A stretch of 64,000 bases of DNA from Micrasema longulum. Its lineage: Eukaryota > Arthropoda > Insecta > Trichoptera > Brachycentridae. Below, piece after piece: positions 41,401-51,510 of the stretch. Both the position numbers and the translations under genes were made by a program. Every line of letters starts with the position of its first letter. Within the stretch, counting starts at the first letter, position 1. The DNA is taken from NCBI GenBank assembly GCA_022494885.1, contig JAGVSM010000444.1, positions 41,136 to 105,135 of the forward strand, read 5' to 3'. Below the pieces are notes generated by a model that saw only the letters and a program-made list of their open reading frames with translations, did no database searches and was not told where the DNA came from.

Positions 41401-41660
41401 TTCGACTCCCACAGTAAATAAAGCAAACCCACGTAAACAATGGAGGCGGATTCTTTTTAAAAATGACATTTTTTCAAATCAATTATCGAATTCCCTACCA
41501 TCAAACATTAAACCGGCTTTCTACACAACTAATAATATAGTAACATTGTTAAAAAATCACAAAGACAAAGTCCATAAATAAAATAAATCTGGAATATACC
41601 AATTAAATTGTAATGATTGGTTTATACAAATTTATTAACAAATAAGTGTAAATAAATAAT
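41400..41660 (+). mobile_element. Penelope-like fragment, plus-strand copy
   Basis: ATTCGACTCCCACAGTAAAT through CTACCATCAAACATTAAACC and AATCTGGAATATACCAATTA match the linker and the start of the GIY-YIG region at 40330-40565 on the other strand. It breaks off before the YIG motif and joins the terminus TTGGTTTATACAAATTTATT at about 41620. Confidence 0.75.
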
Positions 41661-42240
41661 ATTAATAATAATAATAATTCCGTAAATCACTCTCATTTAT
41701 AGTGGTCGGCACCAGAAGTACACTATAAACGGCTCATTCTGCCTCTGGCGACAAATGTTTTATTTATACCTTCAGTAAATTTAAAATATTAAAATGAATT
41801 TTTAAATAGCTAAAAATGTTTATTTTATTTTTTAAATATTTATTATTGAACAGATTGCATAACCTGTTTATATGTGTATTTTTATAAAATGATTTTGGCA
41901 AGAATGATATTAATTATGGCGTGTATAAATATATTCGCCCACGATATTATGTATGGTAGACTTGCACGATAAATTATCATGTGCATCCATATTTCATATT
42001 CGTAGACGAGTTTTACAGCAGGGAAGATTCCATTTTGTAAGGCAATGAACTGCTTGAAATACAACGCATATATATTATTACACATTTGTCTGTCAATCAA
42101 AACATAATTTTAATGTTTTGGATGCACTTGCTACCTCATAATAACCATTGTCTTACCTGCATCTTATTCTAGTTTTTTTTATTTTACAAAAATAACACAA
42201 CACAAAATTAAGATATTTCAGGGGTTATTAAGTGGGACTT
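41660..42240. other. unassigned AT-rich DNA
   Basis: An AAT microsatellite (41660-41685) and the block GTGGTCGGCACCAGAAGTAC are the only notable points. The minus frame at 41882-42100 has no recognised motif. Confidence 0.25.
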
Positions 42241-42249
42241 AAATGTTTA

Positions 42250-43145
42250 CCTAGTTTCAATTACCAATAATTCAATAATTGTAGAATTTTCAAATGTTTT
42301 ATTTACTTTTTCAGAAACAATAATAAATGGAAATTTTAAAATTATATTGTCCAAGTGAGTTCCACCAACTTGTTTACATTGTTTAAGGCGGATTAGAAAA
42401 TTCTCAAAAAACACGTCGAAAAGTTGCCCGTGGGGTGGCGTTAATTTCCCGTACAATGTTTTGTTTTAACTGATTTTTTGTTGTTGGATTGTCTTCATAG
42501 ACTCTTGATTTTAAGTATTCCTACAAAAAATAATCACACGGGCTCCGTGGAGGCCACTCAATGTCTCCTCCTCGTGAAATGAGTTTCCCGGGGAACATCT
42601 CCTTCAAACAGTTGAAGATAGGTATCATTCAGCTTCAACTCTCGCATCAGTTAAAGTTTGTAGGCTTTTAGGTGTTAACCGTGGCGTAAAATTCTTCGTT
42701 TAGTGGTCCTCTTGTTGTTTAAGGCTTGACTTTTCTTACGAGTTAATTGTTGCGAATTTTCCCTTATTGATTCACTAACACGTTGAAAGCTTCTGGTGTC
42801 TTTGCCGACGTCGGGTTGCCTTCATTCATTATTCTTACTGTTGAACCGGTTGTCTTAAAAATTTTAATCAATTCCCAAATAGACTTTACGTTTGGTGTTT
42901 GGCTGATGTCTTGTAAACCGAAGTGAGCCCGGTACATTTGTCTCGAAATCGTTACGGAATAATTGTTTACGTAATATGTGCGATAACAAAACGCGCGCTG
43001 TTTTTCCGTGAATGGCTCTATAGCGACTAAAAATTCCACGAAATAGCGCACCTAACGCTACCCTTTGTTCCGCGCTCGCCTTACATATTATTTTTTTTTA
43101 AATTACGTTACAAACCGCGAACACAGTAAAGGCTCACCCTGTATT
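42250..43145 (-). pseudogene. mariner/Tc1-superfamily transposase, internally deleted
   Basis: The minus strand encodes an N-terminal helix-turn-helix (43051-42764: EPFTEKQRAFCYRTYYVNNY, TISRQMYRAHFGLQD, KSIWELIKIFKTTGSTVRI), as in the DUF4817-type domain common in insect mariner-like elements. After a gap comes the end of the DDE region (42600-42480: ISRGGDIEWPPRSPCDYFL, then EYLKSRVYEDNPTT) and the C-terminus (LKQCKQVGGTHLDNII). Most of the catalytic core between them, including two of the three acidic residues, is deleted, and stops interrupt the frame. An ACAGGGTGAGCC-like end lies at about 43143 on the 5' side. Confidence 0.8.
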
Positions 43146-43170
43146 ACGATAAGATGTCAAATCAAGGGGG

Positions 43171-43252
43171 CAATCACAAAGGGTATCTTCATCGGTACAT
43201 ACGGAGACGGTATATTTAACTCCTGTACTGCTATCTACTTCGGTATGATCTA
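43171..43252 (-). other. recurrent coding-like motif, copy 3 (TVSVCTDED)
   Basis: The minus strand reads DHTEVDSSTGVKYTVSVCTD and EDTLCDCPLD. It aligns with 3669-3779 with one 3-base length difference. It lies just outside the 5' end of the mariner-type element. The function is unknown. Confidence 0.4.
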
Positions 43253-43357
43253 CCAATTCGTCATCTTTAAATTATATGAATCCGACCAATAAATGACCCC
43301 GAAAATTAGGTCCGCAATCCTTACTTAATTAAAATTACAAATAATGCTAATTTATTT

Positions 43358-43663
43358 TTAAAAAAAGCTTTTGTGATAAAAAAAAGTAACAATAGGTAAG
43401 AAACCTTGCGTTAGACTAAATGAGTGTTCGGCATTCGATTCCCTACTTTGGTTTATTTTACCAATTGCCTGCACTAAATTGACCATGTATGATATTACCT
43501 CTTGTGTGAGTTCTTTATTACCTATCACTGATGGGATGTCGCAAAGGTCTTCACCCAGGCTTCTGCATCGCGCCTCCAGTTGATGTCTTTGAAAACTGAA
43601 AAGGGGGCAAAGCATCAATAGTTTGATGTTGATATTCCAACCAATGCAGCGTATCTTGATCAT
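43358..43663 (-). mobile_element. LINE C-terminal remnant (CPLF type)
   Basis: The minus frame reads LLMLCPLFSFQRHQLEARCR, SLGEDLCDIPSVIGNKELTQ, EVISYMVNLVQAIGKI. C-P-x-F with the following R-x-L and the D-x-IP block resembles the zinc-knuckle-proximal C-terminus of non-LTR elements. 44433-44666 is a second copy (MHCPFFSVDRHNSR). Confidence 0.6.
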
Positions 43664-43745
43664 CTATGACAGGAAAATACGAAGATAAGATACGTTTAAA
43701 GGGCCAGTTCAGGAAGAATGAAATATTACAGATATAACCACCTCA
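43664..43745 (-). mobile_element. SINE family 2 tail fragment
   Basis: Minus-strand ATGATCAAGATACGCTGCAT just beyond this region (43630-43665) and AATATTTCATTCTTCCTGAA correspond to the body and tail of the SINE copies at 15490-15745 and 44608-44870, in reduced form. Confidence 0.4.
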
Positions 43746-43749
43746 TGAA

Positions 43750-44430
43750 GAAGAAAAAACACAAATACCCAAAAAAGGTGAGTTGTAGTATTTAATAATA
43801 ATAAGAGTTAATACCTTGCTTATAATGTACAAGGTTTATATTTCACCAGTGGATTCAATTTCCATGATATATATCTAAGACGTGTTAGAAAATGGAGGGA
43901 ACTTTGGCAATGGACCTTGACAGGAACTTCTCCGCATGTGTTAAATGAAAAAAAAACACAGAAAACTCATTTAACCTGTCCGGGAGTGAGTTTCTGCCGA
44001 CAAAACTGTATCTGGGGAGTGAGTTTTTTTTTCATGTTTTTTTTTTACTTTTTATAATTTTATATCATTGTCAATGCTATAAGCAACATATTTTCTTGAA
44101 TAAAAATAATAAATTATACCAGTAAATATGATTTATATCAAAATTATCGATGTTTTATTTCATGGGTTGTCAACCATCGGTTTTACAAGCCCAAATAATA
44201 TTTCTGAAAATAATCGGACGTACATGTACGCCCATACTCCATTGATGAAAATTTTGTTTGGACGACCATGTACGGCCATACTCCCGGACAGGTTAAGAGA
44301 AGCCGGACTTTTGATAGACATCAGTTGGCCTTCCGTTTCACTTGAAGAGATCACGGCCTGTTATCATTTATTGTCATTATTACCGGTCATATCTTTACCA
44401 TGAAAGATACAACCTCTTGTGATGAGTTTT
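43750..44430. other. unassigned DNA
   Basis: A 91-codon plus frame at 44128-44403 (PLMKILFGRPCTAILPDRL) and its minus-strand overlap have no recognised family. The region 43970-44050 contains two GGGAGTGAGTTT repeats 45 bases apart. Confidence 0.25.
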
Positions 44431-44432
44431 TG

Positions 44433-44607
44433 TTACATTACGGATTGGATGTGCCTTAGATCGTCACCAACGCTTCTACTGTTATGCCTATCGACGCTAA
44501 AAAAGGGGCAATGCATCAACAACGGGGGAACATCTAGAAGGGTTTCATTATCACATAAAAAGCAGTTGATCTCGGAAAGTTTAAGACGGTGCAGGTAGAT
44601 TTTAATC
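44433..44607 (-). mobile_element. LINE C-terminal remnant with CCHC-like knuckle
   Basis: The minus frame gives IYLHRLKLSEINCFLCDNET, LLDVPPLLMHCPFFSVDRHN, SRSVGDDLRHIQSVM. The C-x2-C, H-x-C spacing is the C-terminal zinc knuckle of several non-LTR clades. A SINE family 2 copy is inserted immediately upstream, its GAT repeat tail at 44608-44620. Confidence 0.65.
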
Positions 44608-44870
44608 ATCATCATCATTCCCTTTCCGCACTCAATGGTACATAGAGCACTGATTTGGTACACCAATCGCAGTGTATCTTGATCATTTTTTGTTACATGA
44701 AGGTAAAATGATCAATCTTACGCTTGAGGTTCCAGTCCAGGGACTATGAAATATTTTGATTTGAAAACACCCTTTCAAATAAATATTTCCTTTCAACCAT
44801 GTCGGTAATCAAACCCGAGACCACTTGCACGGTAGGCACTGACTATTAAACCACGAGGCTGACAGAGTAG
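44608..44870 (-). mobile_element. tRNA-derived SINE, family 2, with (GAT)n tail
   Basis: The head reads GTCAGCCTCGTGGTTTAATA, TGCAAGTGGTCTCGGGTTTG; the B box is GGTTTGATTACC, mutated. The body has AATATTTATTTGAAAGGGTG, CAAGCGTAAGATTGATCATT and CAGTGCTCTATGTACCATTG, and the end is GTGCGGAAAGGGAATGATGA with further GAT repeats. This copy shows the full 3' end. Confidence 0.72.
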
Positions 44871-45009
44871 CCGCATAAACCCGCCAAAATAACATTAATT
44901 AACACAAGAATTACTACGGGCTAAAATTAAACTCATACCGAATACAAACAGAACGGTTTAAAACGGTAGTAAAAGTTAATAATGTCATTTGGCAATATTA
45001 AATACACGA

Positions 45010-45760
45010 AGACTGGGGTACCCCCGGAATCCATTCTGGGTCCATTATTGTATCTTACTTACTTTTCATCAACGTCAAAATTATTTGAGAATGCCAAACA
45101 TTATGTTTACGCCGATGACACGCCACTTGTAATTTCTCACTGACATCCATCTTTTGCGGAAAATCAATTGCAAAAAGACTGTAATTCCTTATTTAAAGTA
45201 TTGCATGATATGGGTCTTAAAATAAATGCCAAAAAAAACAGAATTATGCATGTCAGATTTCCTTATATGCCAGCACAAAATCAAATTAATTTAGTATCTC
45301 TTTCAACTGTCTTTATAATGCCTGTCCGTTAATGCTATTTTATGGCTGAAATTCTAGATATCGGTTTGATAGTAACTACCAGAAAAGATATATACATATA
45401 CAATACAAGGCTGGCACAACGTAAAGGCTTGTCAGTACCAAGATTTTTAAACAAGAATGGCCAAAGAACACTTCTTATACAATTCCTAAAATTTTCAGTA
45501 AGATTCCTTAGCAGACCTTAAAAGAAAATGTTGAAAAAAATACTTCAATAGCTTATATGGAACAAGGCTTTATATTGATATGTTTTTAATGTTAACAGTT
45601 ATTTATTTAAATTTTTGTAAATATATTTTGTGTGAAAAATACGTACGCTTTTAGTTCGTAATGATGTTTATAAAACTTTTAAAATTTAAAATATTTCTTT
45701 TTTTTTCTTTGTTAAGAAAAAATAAGAAACCTGCTGACAAGCCGGTTTTGCGGTTGAGTG
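45010..45760 (+). mobile_element. LINE reverse transcriptase remnant with YADD box
   Basis: Plus-strand translation near 45020-45290 gives TGVPPESILGPLLYLTYF, FENAKHYVYADDTPLVISH, ENQLQKDCNSLFKVLHDMGL and KINAKKNRIMHV. These are the GVPQGSxLGP motif and the catalytic FxDD-type YADD box of non-LTR reverse transcriptase. After an internal deletion, 45410-45540 gives NTRLAQRKGLSVPRFLNKNG, QRTLLIQF and FSVRFLSRP, the C-terminus. It has several frameshifts. The UTR ends near 45760 (CTGCTGACAAGCCGGTTTTG). Confidence 0.78.
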
Positions 45761-45769
45761 GATTTTATC

Positions 45770-46650
45770 CCTTTTATATTTTCTGTTCATGTTTATTTTT
45801 TTTTTAATTTTGGTTTCCGGCACTATTCTCTACAAAAATGACACGGAACGCACCTGCTGCCGACTGCGACACGATACAAATAACTAGTACTTCATCGATT
45901 TCTACAAAACACACAATTTACCCTTAAAATAGCTTGCAATGGTAGCCGAAATGTTGGAATGAAAACCACGTATACGGGATCACCCAAAAAATATGCATAT
46001 TGAAAACAGTGACCACGAAATTCTGCGCACCCATATGAATAAAACGATTTTAAAGTAAGGAAGGTATGAATCTTTGAGGTAAGCATAATATATATGAAAC
46101 TTGGTATGTTGTTAACGCTTTCTAAAGAATTTCATATTTTCACAAGTGTTTTATCTTCCAAGAGAATATTCGCATCTGCTCGGTAAAATTTTAGCAATAA
46201 CGAGTTAAACAATGAACTCATAATAGAACTTCATTGTTTTCGTTCATTGTCCTAATCTTTACCATAATCTTTACATATATCTAGGTCACTCTTTTTCGAG
46301 AACCCGTTTCAAAACATTTTCTAAACGAATAGCACCTCAATTGTTTCATATTTCACAATTTTAAATTGTGCAAAAGTCCTTTATAATCATGTTTTATTAA
46401 TTCAACTGTCATACTTTATTTCCCTGTTTGTTATTGATTGGCAGTTTTTTAATTTTAATTCAATTTATTTGGGAAAAAAGCAGCATTTTTCTTACATGCA
46501 ATGTATAAAGAAGATATGAGATATAGAAAATGAAATGAAAAACGAAAGTCGAAATCAATTGATTACGTCATAATAACCCAGTAATAAAATTTAATATGTA
46601 ATCAATTAAGAAATGTTAGAAATTGCTGATAAAAAAAATCCAACTTAAAC
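45770..46650. other. unassigned AT-rich DNA
   Basis: A 64-codon minus frame at 45892-46086 has no known motif. No repeat termini are seen. Confidence 0.25.
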
Positions 46651-46708
46651 CAGCCAATGACTGTTCATAAGCCCTGAAAATGGCTAAACTTATCTATTTT
46701 TAACAATA

Positions 46709-47345
46709 TTTTGAGATTGTCAAAATTTCCGTTGACAAGGACTGGATTCAACTCTCTGGGGAGCTGCTTATATTAACATATTACAACAGAGATAAAGAAC
46801 ATTTAAGAGACGGTAATATATAAGTTCAGGCACATACAGGGCTTAAGACCTGTCAATGGCTGGCTTAAGTGGCCACTTCACACACAGTGTGACATTGTTG
46901 ATAAATCTACCTGGTCCATGAAGAAGTATAGAAATTGAAAAAATAACATTTTCAGGCGTTGCCTAGTACGTAGGTGAAATAATTCAATGAGATGAATCTC
47001 ACCCGCATAAATAAAGGTTTCAGCTCTTTAACTTTACAAACATCAACAGATGAAAAAATTGAAGGAATATAGCTGTTCAAATATGGGCAGAATGGTGAAT
47101 GTTAGATAGTGTGTAAAGTGGACACTTAAACTAGCCATTGACATAAGCCCTGTAGATGCATGGACTTCCATATTATCTTATCTTAAATGTTTTTCATCCC
47201 TGTTGTCATATGTTAATTATCTATTCTCTTCTACAAAATGTTCTTCATCGCTGTTGTTGTAGTATAATTATATTAATTTTGATAACTTCCAAGTGGCTTT
47301 AATCCGGTTCTTGTTTACAATAATTTGGACAAATCAAAATATTTT
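46709..47345. mobile_element. foldback family FBa, copy with both ends
   Basis: The left end is CAATATTTTGAGATTGTCAA, then GACTGGATTCAACTCTCTGG, ACAACAGAGATAAAGAAC and the CCTGTCAATGGCTGGC arm. The centre runs ACCTGGTCCATGAAGAAGTA, TTTTCAGGCGTTGCCTAGTA, TCTCACCCGCATAAATAAAG and ACATCAACAGATGAAAAAAT. The inverted right arm has ACTAGCCATTGACATAAGCC and GATGCATGGACTTCCATATT, and the right end is AATTTGGACAAATCAAAATA. About 640 bases, arms of roughly 190-250 bases. The outermost right arm is partly duplicated (two TTCTTCATC blocks). Confidence 0.78.
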
Positions 47346-47349
47346 TGAT

Positions 47350-48025
47350 AAAAAAAACTGATCTACGAAGTAAAAAAAAAGTATTTTGAAGATCGTTTAT
47401 TAGACAAAAAAGCGAATACTAAATAGAGTATGTTAAAAGTTATTATTTGAATGCAATTCCATTGATAGTAATTGTTAGTAGAGAGACTCAATTTTTTATA
47501 TATTTTTTATGATGATCTTGTATGTATTTATGAGGATACGCGACGTCCGACAATATGTAAACATCACATAATGTAAATACCGATAAGGACACGTGAAATA
47601 GATTTTAAAAAATTAATTCTATTTTAAAAATCATTATGAATATTGTGGAGAAAAGTTTTTGTACATAATTAAAAAAAAATGTGGTTAAAAATATGTCTTT
47701 ACATAAACACGACATGTTTGGCCTTGACAATAGTGCCGTCAAGATTCATGACGATGTTCTTTTTTAATTTAAGTGGTCACAAACAAAAAACAAAATTTAA
47801 CCGAATCGTGACGTATTAAGGGCGTGGCCAATGCAATGAACCGTTTTCACGGAACTTGTTGGAAAAAATGTAAACATATTTTTTATGATACTAAAAAGTA
47901 CGCAAAAAATTTTCACCCCATAGTATTTAATAAATCCTTAATTATTTTAAATTGTAAAAAAAAGTAATAAATGCAAATTTTGATGAATAGGAATTTTTAC
48001 ATTGTTTTTTGTCACTCTCTCTCAA
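47350..48025. other. unassigned AT-rich DNA
   Basis: No supported feature. Short A/T runs dominate; 47725-47870 is slightly richer in G and C, without an open frame. Confidence 0.25.
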
Positions 48026-48029
48026 ATGC

Positions 48030-48160
48030 CTCCCCGATACTGTGTAAAAAAGACAACTGCACGTCGGACTGATTACGCCAGTGGGGTTCAAGTCCGTTGA
48101 TCGATGCCACCACACATACGTGCTAAATAATTTCACCTGAAATATAGTGTAACGACTCCA
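48030..48160 (+). mobile_element. tRNA-like SINE, family 3
   Basis: GTCGGACTGATTACGCCAGT is followed by GGGTTCAAGTCCGTTGATCG, which fits a B box (GGTTCAAGTCC). GTGCTAAATAATTTCACCTG follows and recurs on the minus strand near 8800-8820. Confidence 0.45.
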
Positions 48161-48850
48161 AGATACAATAAAAACTTAATAATATAATAAAATTCTTTAT
48201 ACGAGATTTTTATGTGTTAATGTAGGTGTGAGTAAGTACATTACAGGAACAATTTTGTGGATTTAATTTGAAATTGTAGCGGTCTCAATAAAACTTTTTA
48301 ATAACAAATACCTCTCGATCCATAAAAAGCGTCGTGAAATCTATTTTATGGAAGATTTCTGTACAATATATTCGAGGATGACGATAAAATCTTTCCTAGC
48401 GGCGAGTAATGGAAATATTAACGATAAAGCGGCTAATAGAAAGATCTGGGATGATGCAACCACCAGAAATCTTTTCACAAGAGCCGAAGTTAATGAAAAT
48501 TTAATATCAGCGAAGGCGTCAAAGGGTTGAAAGTTCATTAGAGCTTTTCTGCTAAAAGCACCAATTAATTAGGCATTTGCGAGAGGGGTTATAAATTTCC
48601 AGGTAATTTAAAATGCAGGCAGACATTTTGTGCATTATAAAGCACTCTATAGACGAAGAATTTTAGTTTGCACAGAGTTCTTTTGCACACTTGCTATTCT
48701 GCCACGTTCCATACTCAGACAGCTATAGAAGACTTCTACAATGTTTTTAATGGTTTTGCTCCAAGATAATTATTTTTTTAAAGTCTACTTATTAAATCGT
48801 ATAAATTATTATCGCAAAAAACTATTTTCATGTTTTCCCGTTTTTTTTTT
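48160..48850. other. low-repeat DNA with a short open frame on both strands
   Basis: A 60-codon plus frame (48348-48530, ending NENLISAKASKG) and an antisense frame overlap. The codon mix is less AT-biased than usual here and no repeat copy is seen elsewhere in the window, so this may be single-copy host DNA. The product is not recognised. Confidence 0.2.
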
Positions 48851-48854
48851 CAGG

Positions 48855-48905
48855 GTAAATGAAATATTTGCGTTCTCATGATTTACCCAAATATTTAGTT
48901 TTTTG
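48855..48905 (-). mobile_element. SINE family 1 tail fragment
   Basis: The minus strand reads AATATTTGGGTAAATCATGA and GAACGCAAATATTTC, the 3' block of SINE family 1. No head is present. Confidence 0.5.
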
Positions 48906-48923
48906 TTATTATTATGGATAACT

Positions 48924-49240
48924 TATATAGCGGCATTTTTGTAATTTAATACCTCAAGGGCGCTTTACATAGTGATTTTATTGTTAAATAAATTTAATTG
49001 AAGCTTTTAAATTTGAAATTTAATTTAAACAATTTACTTTGTTGTCACATGCTACGAATTTATTCAAATGATTTAGAGAAAAAGTGGGTATTAAGTTTTT
49101 TCCGAAACATCACTTCACTTTCACAGCCTTGCACCTCTGCTGGGAGAGCATTCCATGCCATAGGGCCTGCGACCGCAAATGATTTAGTGCGCTGTTTGCG
49201 TAGAGGTATAATAACTTATGACTTATGCAGTCCATTCTTA
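48924..49240 (+). mobile_element. element sharing its terminus with the modular foldback
   Basis: TATATAGCGGCATTTTTGTA, ACCTCAAGGGCGCTTTACAT parallels the end of the foldback at 28857-30380 (TATATAGCGCCATTTTTGTG, CACCTCAAGGGCGCTGTACA). The following sequence is different and includes CACCTCTGCTGGGAGAGCAT and GGGCCTGCGACCGCAAATGA, which are unusually GC-rich. The 83-codon frame here is not recognised as a gene. The other end is not identified. Confidence 0.45.
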
Positions 49241-49634
49241 CAATGGTAAATACAATTTCGTATAATAAATACAAGCACTCATAAAATACAATACAAATAA
49301 ACAAATTTAAAGCTAGGACAAAAAAATAAAAATTACTACCTCAAGATGAGATCCGGTCCATCTTAGAGAATTTTTAAATCTGTAAAAACTTACACCAAAA
49401 AAGTCCAAATCTTGTCTCGAGTTTACAATACGACACAATCGGGACATTGATGTATGTTAGCCATAGTTTGTGCTTTGTTGATCAAAATAACAATAAAAAT
49501 TGTCAAAATAAAATCATTTAAAAAAAAACATTCATTAATATAAAACTTATAAAAACAATAAACAAAATATGCATCGAAACAAGCAATGTAATCCATCAAA
49601 ATTAAAGGAACACAATTAATATATCAATATAAAA

Positions 49635-50285
49635 ACGAAATTTGTATACACTTCTTAAACCTAAACAATCCAGCGTCAAAAATGTCGATCTCTACGTTTT
49701 CAATGGTGATGTATAATCTGCACAATCTTGGATTGAAGGACACATGATTCTTAAATGAATCTGTGTGGAATGTTTTTGGGTTCCTTGAGGTATGACCATA
49801 AGGAACACAAATTTGTATCGTACTTAAACAGCTTGAACTTTCCTATGTACCATTCAAAATTTTATATAAATATAACAAGTCATTAACCCCTTTTCTAGTT
49901 TCTAAAGTTTTAAAGTTAAAGCGTTGGAGTCTCTTTTTATAACTATTTAGTGTGGAACCCAATCGACATTTCTGTGATAAAAATTTAAGAATTTTTTTTC
50001 GTACAGATTCAACAATACATATTTACTTTTTATAATCTGGATTCCAAATGGTTGATCCGTATTCCATTTTACTTCTTACAAGAGTTGTATAATTTTATTA
50101 AAGATTGATGGTTTTTAAATGGTTTTGTTATCCTATGGATGAATCCCAACATTTTTAATTATTTATTTTTTATGTCAGTTATGTGACTATCGAAAACAAA
50201 TTTTGAATCAAAGGTAATTCCCAAATCACGAATTGGATCCAAATTTTTTAACAAAATATGGTCCATATAAAACGATTTTTTTACC
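49635..50285 (-). mobile_element. LINE distal RT and C-terminal region, minus strand
   Basis: With a few stops, the minus strand reads DPIRDLGITFDSKFVFDSHI, KMLGFIHRITKPFKNHQSLI, KLYNSLVRSKMEYGSTIWNP, KKILKFLSQKCRLGSTLNSY, KKRLQRFNFKTLETRKGVND, LLYLYKILNG, RNPKTFHTDSFKNHVSFNPR and IEIDIFDAGLFRF-like sequence (block ENVEIDIFDAGLFRF). This is the full stretch from the DLG motif to the C-terminus in Jockey/CR1-type LINEs. 19170-19800 is a shorter relative. Confidence 0.85.
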
Positions 50286-50405
50286 TTCTTTTAAATGTTC
50301 TTCATCTCTATTGTAATATGTTAATATAAACAGCTCCCCAGGGAGTTGAATCCAGTCCTTGTCTACAAAAATTTGGACAAACTCAAAATATTGTTGATTA
50401 ATATA
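50286..50405. mobile_element. foldback family FBa, terminal fragment
   Basis: TTCTTCATCTCTATTGTAAT, CAGCTCCCCAGGGAGTTGAA and CCTTGTCTACAAAAATTTGG end with ACAAACTCAAAATATTGTTG. It gives the clearest outer terminus of the family. Its inner edge abuts the 5' truncation point of the LINE at 49635-50285. Confidence 0.7.
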
Positions 50406-50514
50406 AGTTGTTTAAAAATTAAAATTAAAGTAACAACATGAAGAAAATTTCTAAAAGTAATTAAAAGTTAAGAATCAAAATAAAGAATGAAAAACATGCA
50501 TAGATGTAAAAATA

Positions 50515-50748
50515 AATGTTGATGGATGCAGAAAACGAGGAAGACCGAGAAAGACATGGCATGATCAAGTCCATCAAATACTGAAAGATGGACATGTCAA
50601 AAGTAGGAATAATCGGCGTGCGTGCATGAGAAGAAGTATGAATGTAGAGGAAGCGAGGTCTGTATGCCAAGATAGAGTGATATGGCGTTCTATCCTCTCT
50701 GCCAACCCCATCAGGAAAACGGCATGATGGTTTGTTTGTTTGTTTGTT
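50515..50748 (+). mobile_element. RTE-clade LINE 3' end with (TTTG)n tail
   Basis: A frame of 71 codons (50515-50727) reads NVDGCRKRGRPRKTWHDQVH, QILKDGHVKSRNNRRACMRR, SMNVEEARSVCQDRVIWRSI, LSANPIRKTA. It is nearly the same as the end of the copy at 34383-35230. The tail after TGATGG is TTTG repeated about four times. 5'-truncated; the minus frame over it is an artefact. Confidence 0.85.
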
Positions 50749-50749
50749 T

Positions 50750-50860
50750 ATCCAGTGATCTAGTGATACCTTAACCAGCTAACGACAGGTCATTGGACTT
50801 GTTAATTTCTAGACGTCCATAATTCCTTGCTGAAAAACGTATTTGTTCAAAAAATATTTC
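50750..50860. mobile_element. foldback family FBb, fragment
   Basis: ACCAGCTAACGACAGGTCAT and TTTCTAGACGTCCATAATTC match the reversed arm of FBb. It directly follows the RTE tail. Confidence 0.5.
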
Positions 50861-51234
50861 ATTCTAATGTTTGTTTTCAAACACAATTATTGTATTACTC
50901 CCGGTAGAATTTTATGGCTTTTGTTTTTGTGGGTATAACAAGCTGAGAAATATATTGTTATATCAACCGCCCCTAGTTGTACAAAACTTTAAACACACCA
51001 GCTTAAGGGAGAGTGTATTATTTTAATCAAGTGGCATTGTTAAATTTACGATTATTACCAACGGAATTCAAATACATTAAATTTAATGAAGATATTTCAC
51101 ACATGTCCTTCGCCATACTGAACTTTAATGGAGAAACAAACGCTTGAAAGATTTTGAGCTTGTTGAGAAGTGATTTGCATTTAAGCTGTACAATTTAAAA
51201 AATGATAGCATTTTATTGGTAAAATTCCAAATAA

Positions 51235-51360
51235 ATAAGTCATTTAAATATTAAAATAAAATAAATAAAACAACTTTAGATTTAACCACTAATTAGTGGT
51301 TAAAAACATTTATTTATTTTAATTTAATGAATAACCACAAAGTTAGTGCTTCAAATATAA
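51235..51360. mobile_element. Penelope-like terminus in inverted form
   Basis: AAATAAATAAAACAACTTTA and TTAACCACTAATTAGTGGTT match the terminus at 39835-39870 (TAACCACTAATTTTTA). The ACCACTAATTAGTGGT palindrome suggests two ends joined head to head. AAGTTAGTGCTTCAAATATA follows, as at 8630. Confidence 0.45.
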
Positions 51361-51421
51361 ACTTAACATTAAAATATTATTTAAGTTTTGCACAAGAAAA
51401 GAAAGAACATCGTTTAAACTG

Positions 51422-51510
51422 GGTTGTGGTCCCATGGTTAGTGTCGCTGACTCACGGATTAGAAGTCCGAGGTTTGAAACCCCACTCTACCACAACATGG
51501 GTTTCATACA
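51422..51510 (+). mobile_element. SINE family 1 head
   Basis: GTTGTGGTCCCATGGTTAGT, CTCACGGATTAGAAGTCCGA, GGTTTGAAACCCCACTCTAC and CACAAC give an acceptor stem GTTGTGG/CCACAAC. The body is missing; LINE sequence starts within about 40 bases. Confidence 0.65.

Noticed and set aside
43065..43292. 75-codon plus-strand protein
   Set aside because: It overlaps the mariner 5' end and is antisense to the conserved minus-strand TVSVCTDED motif.
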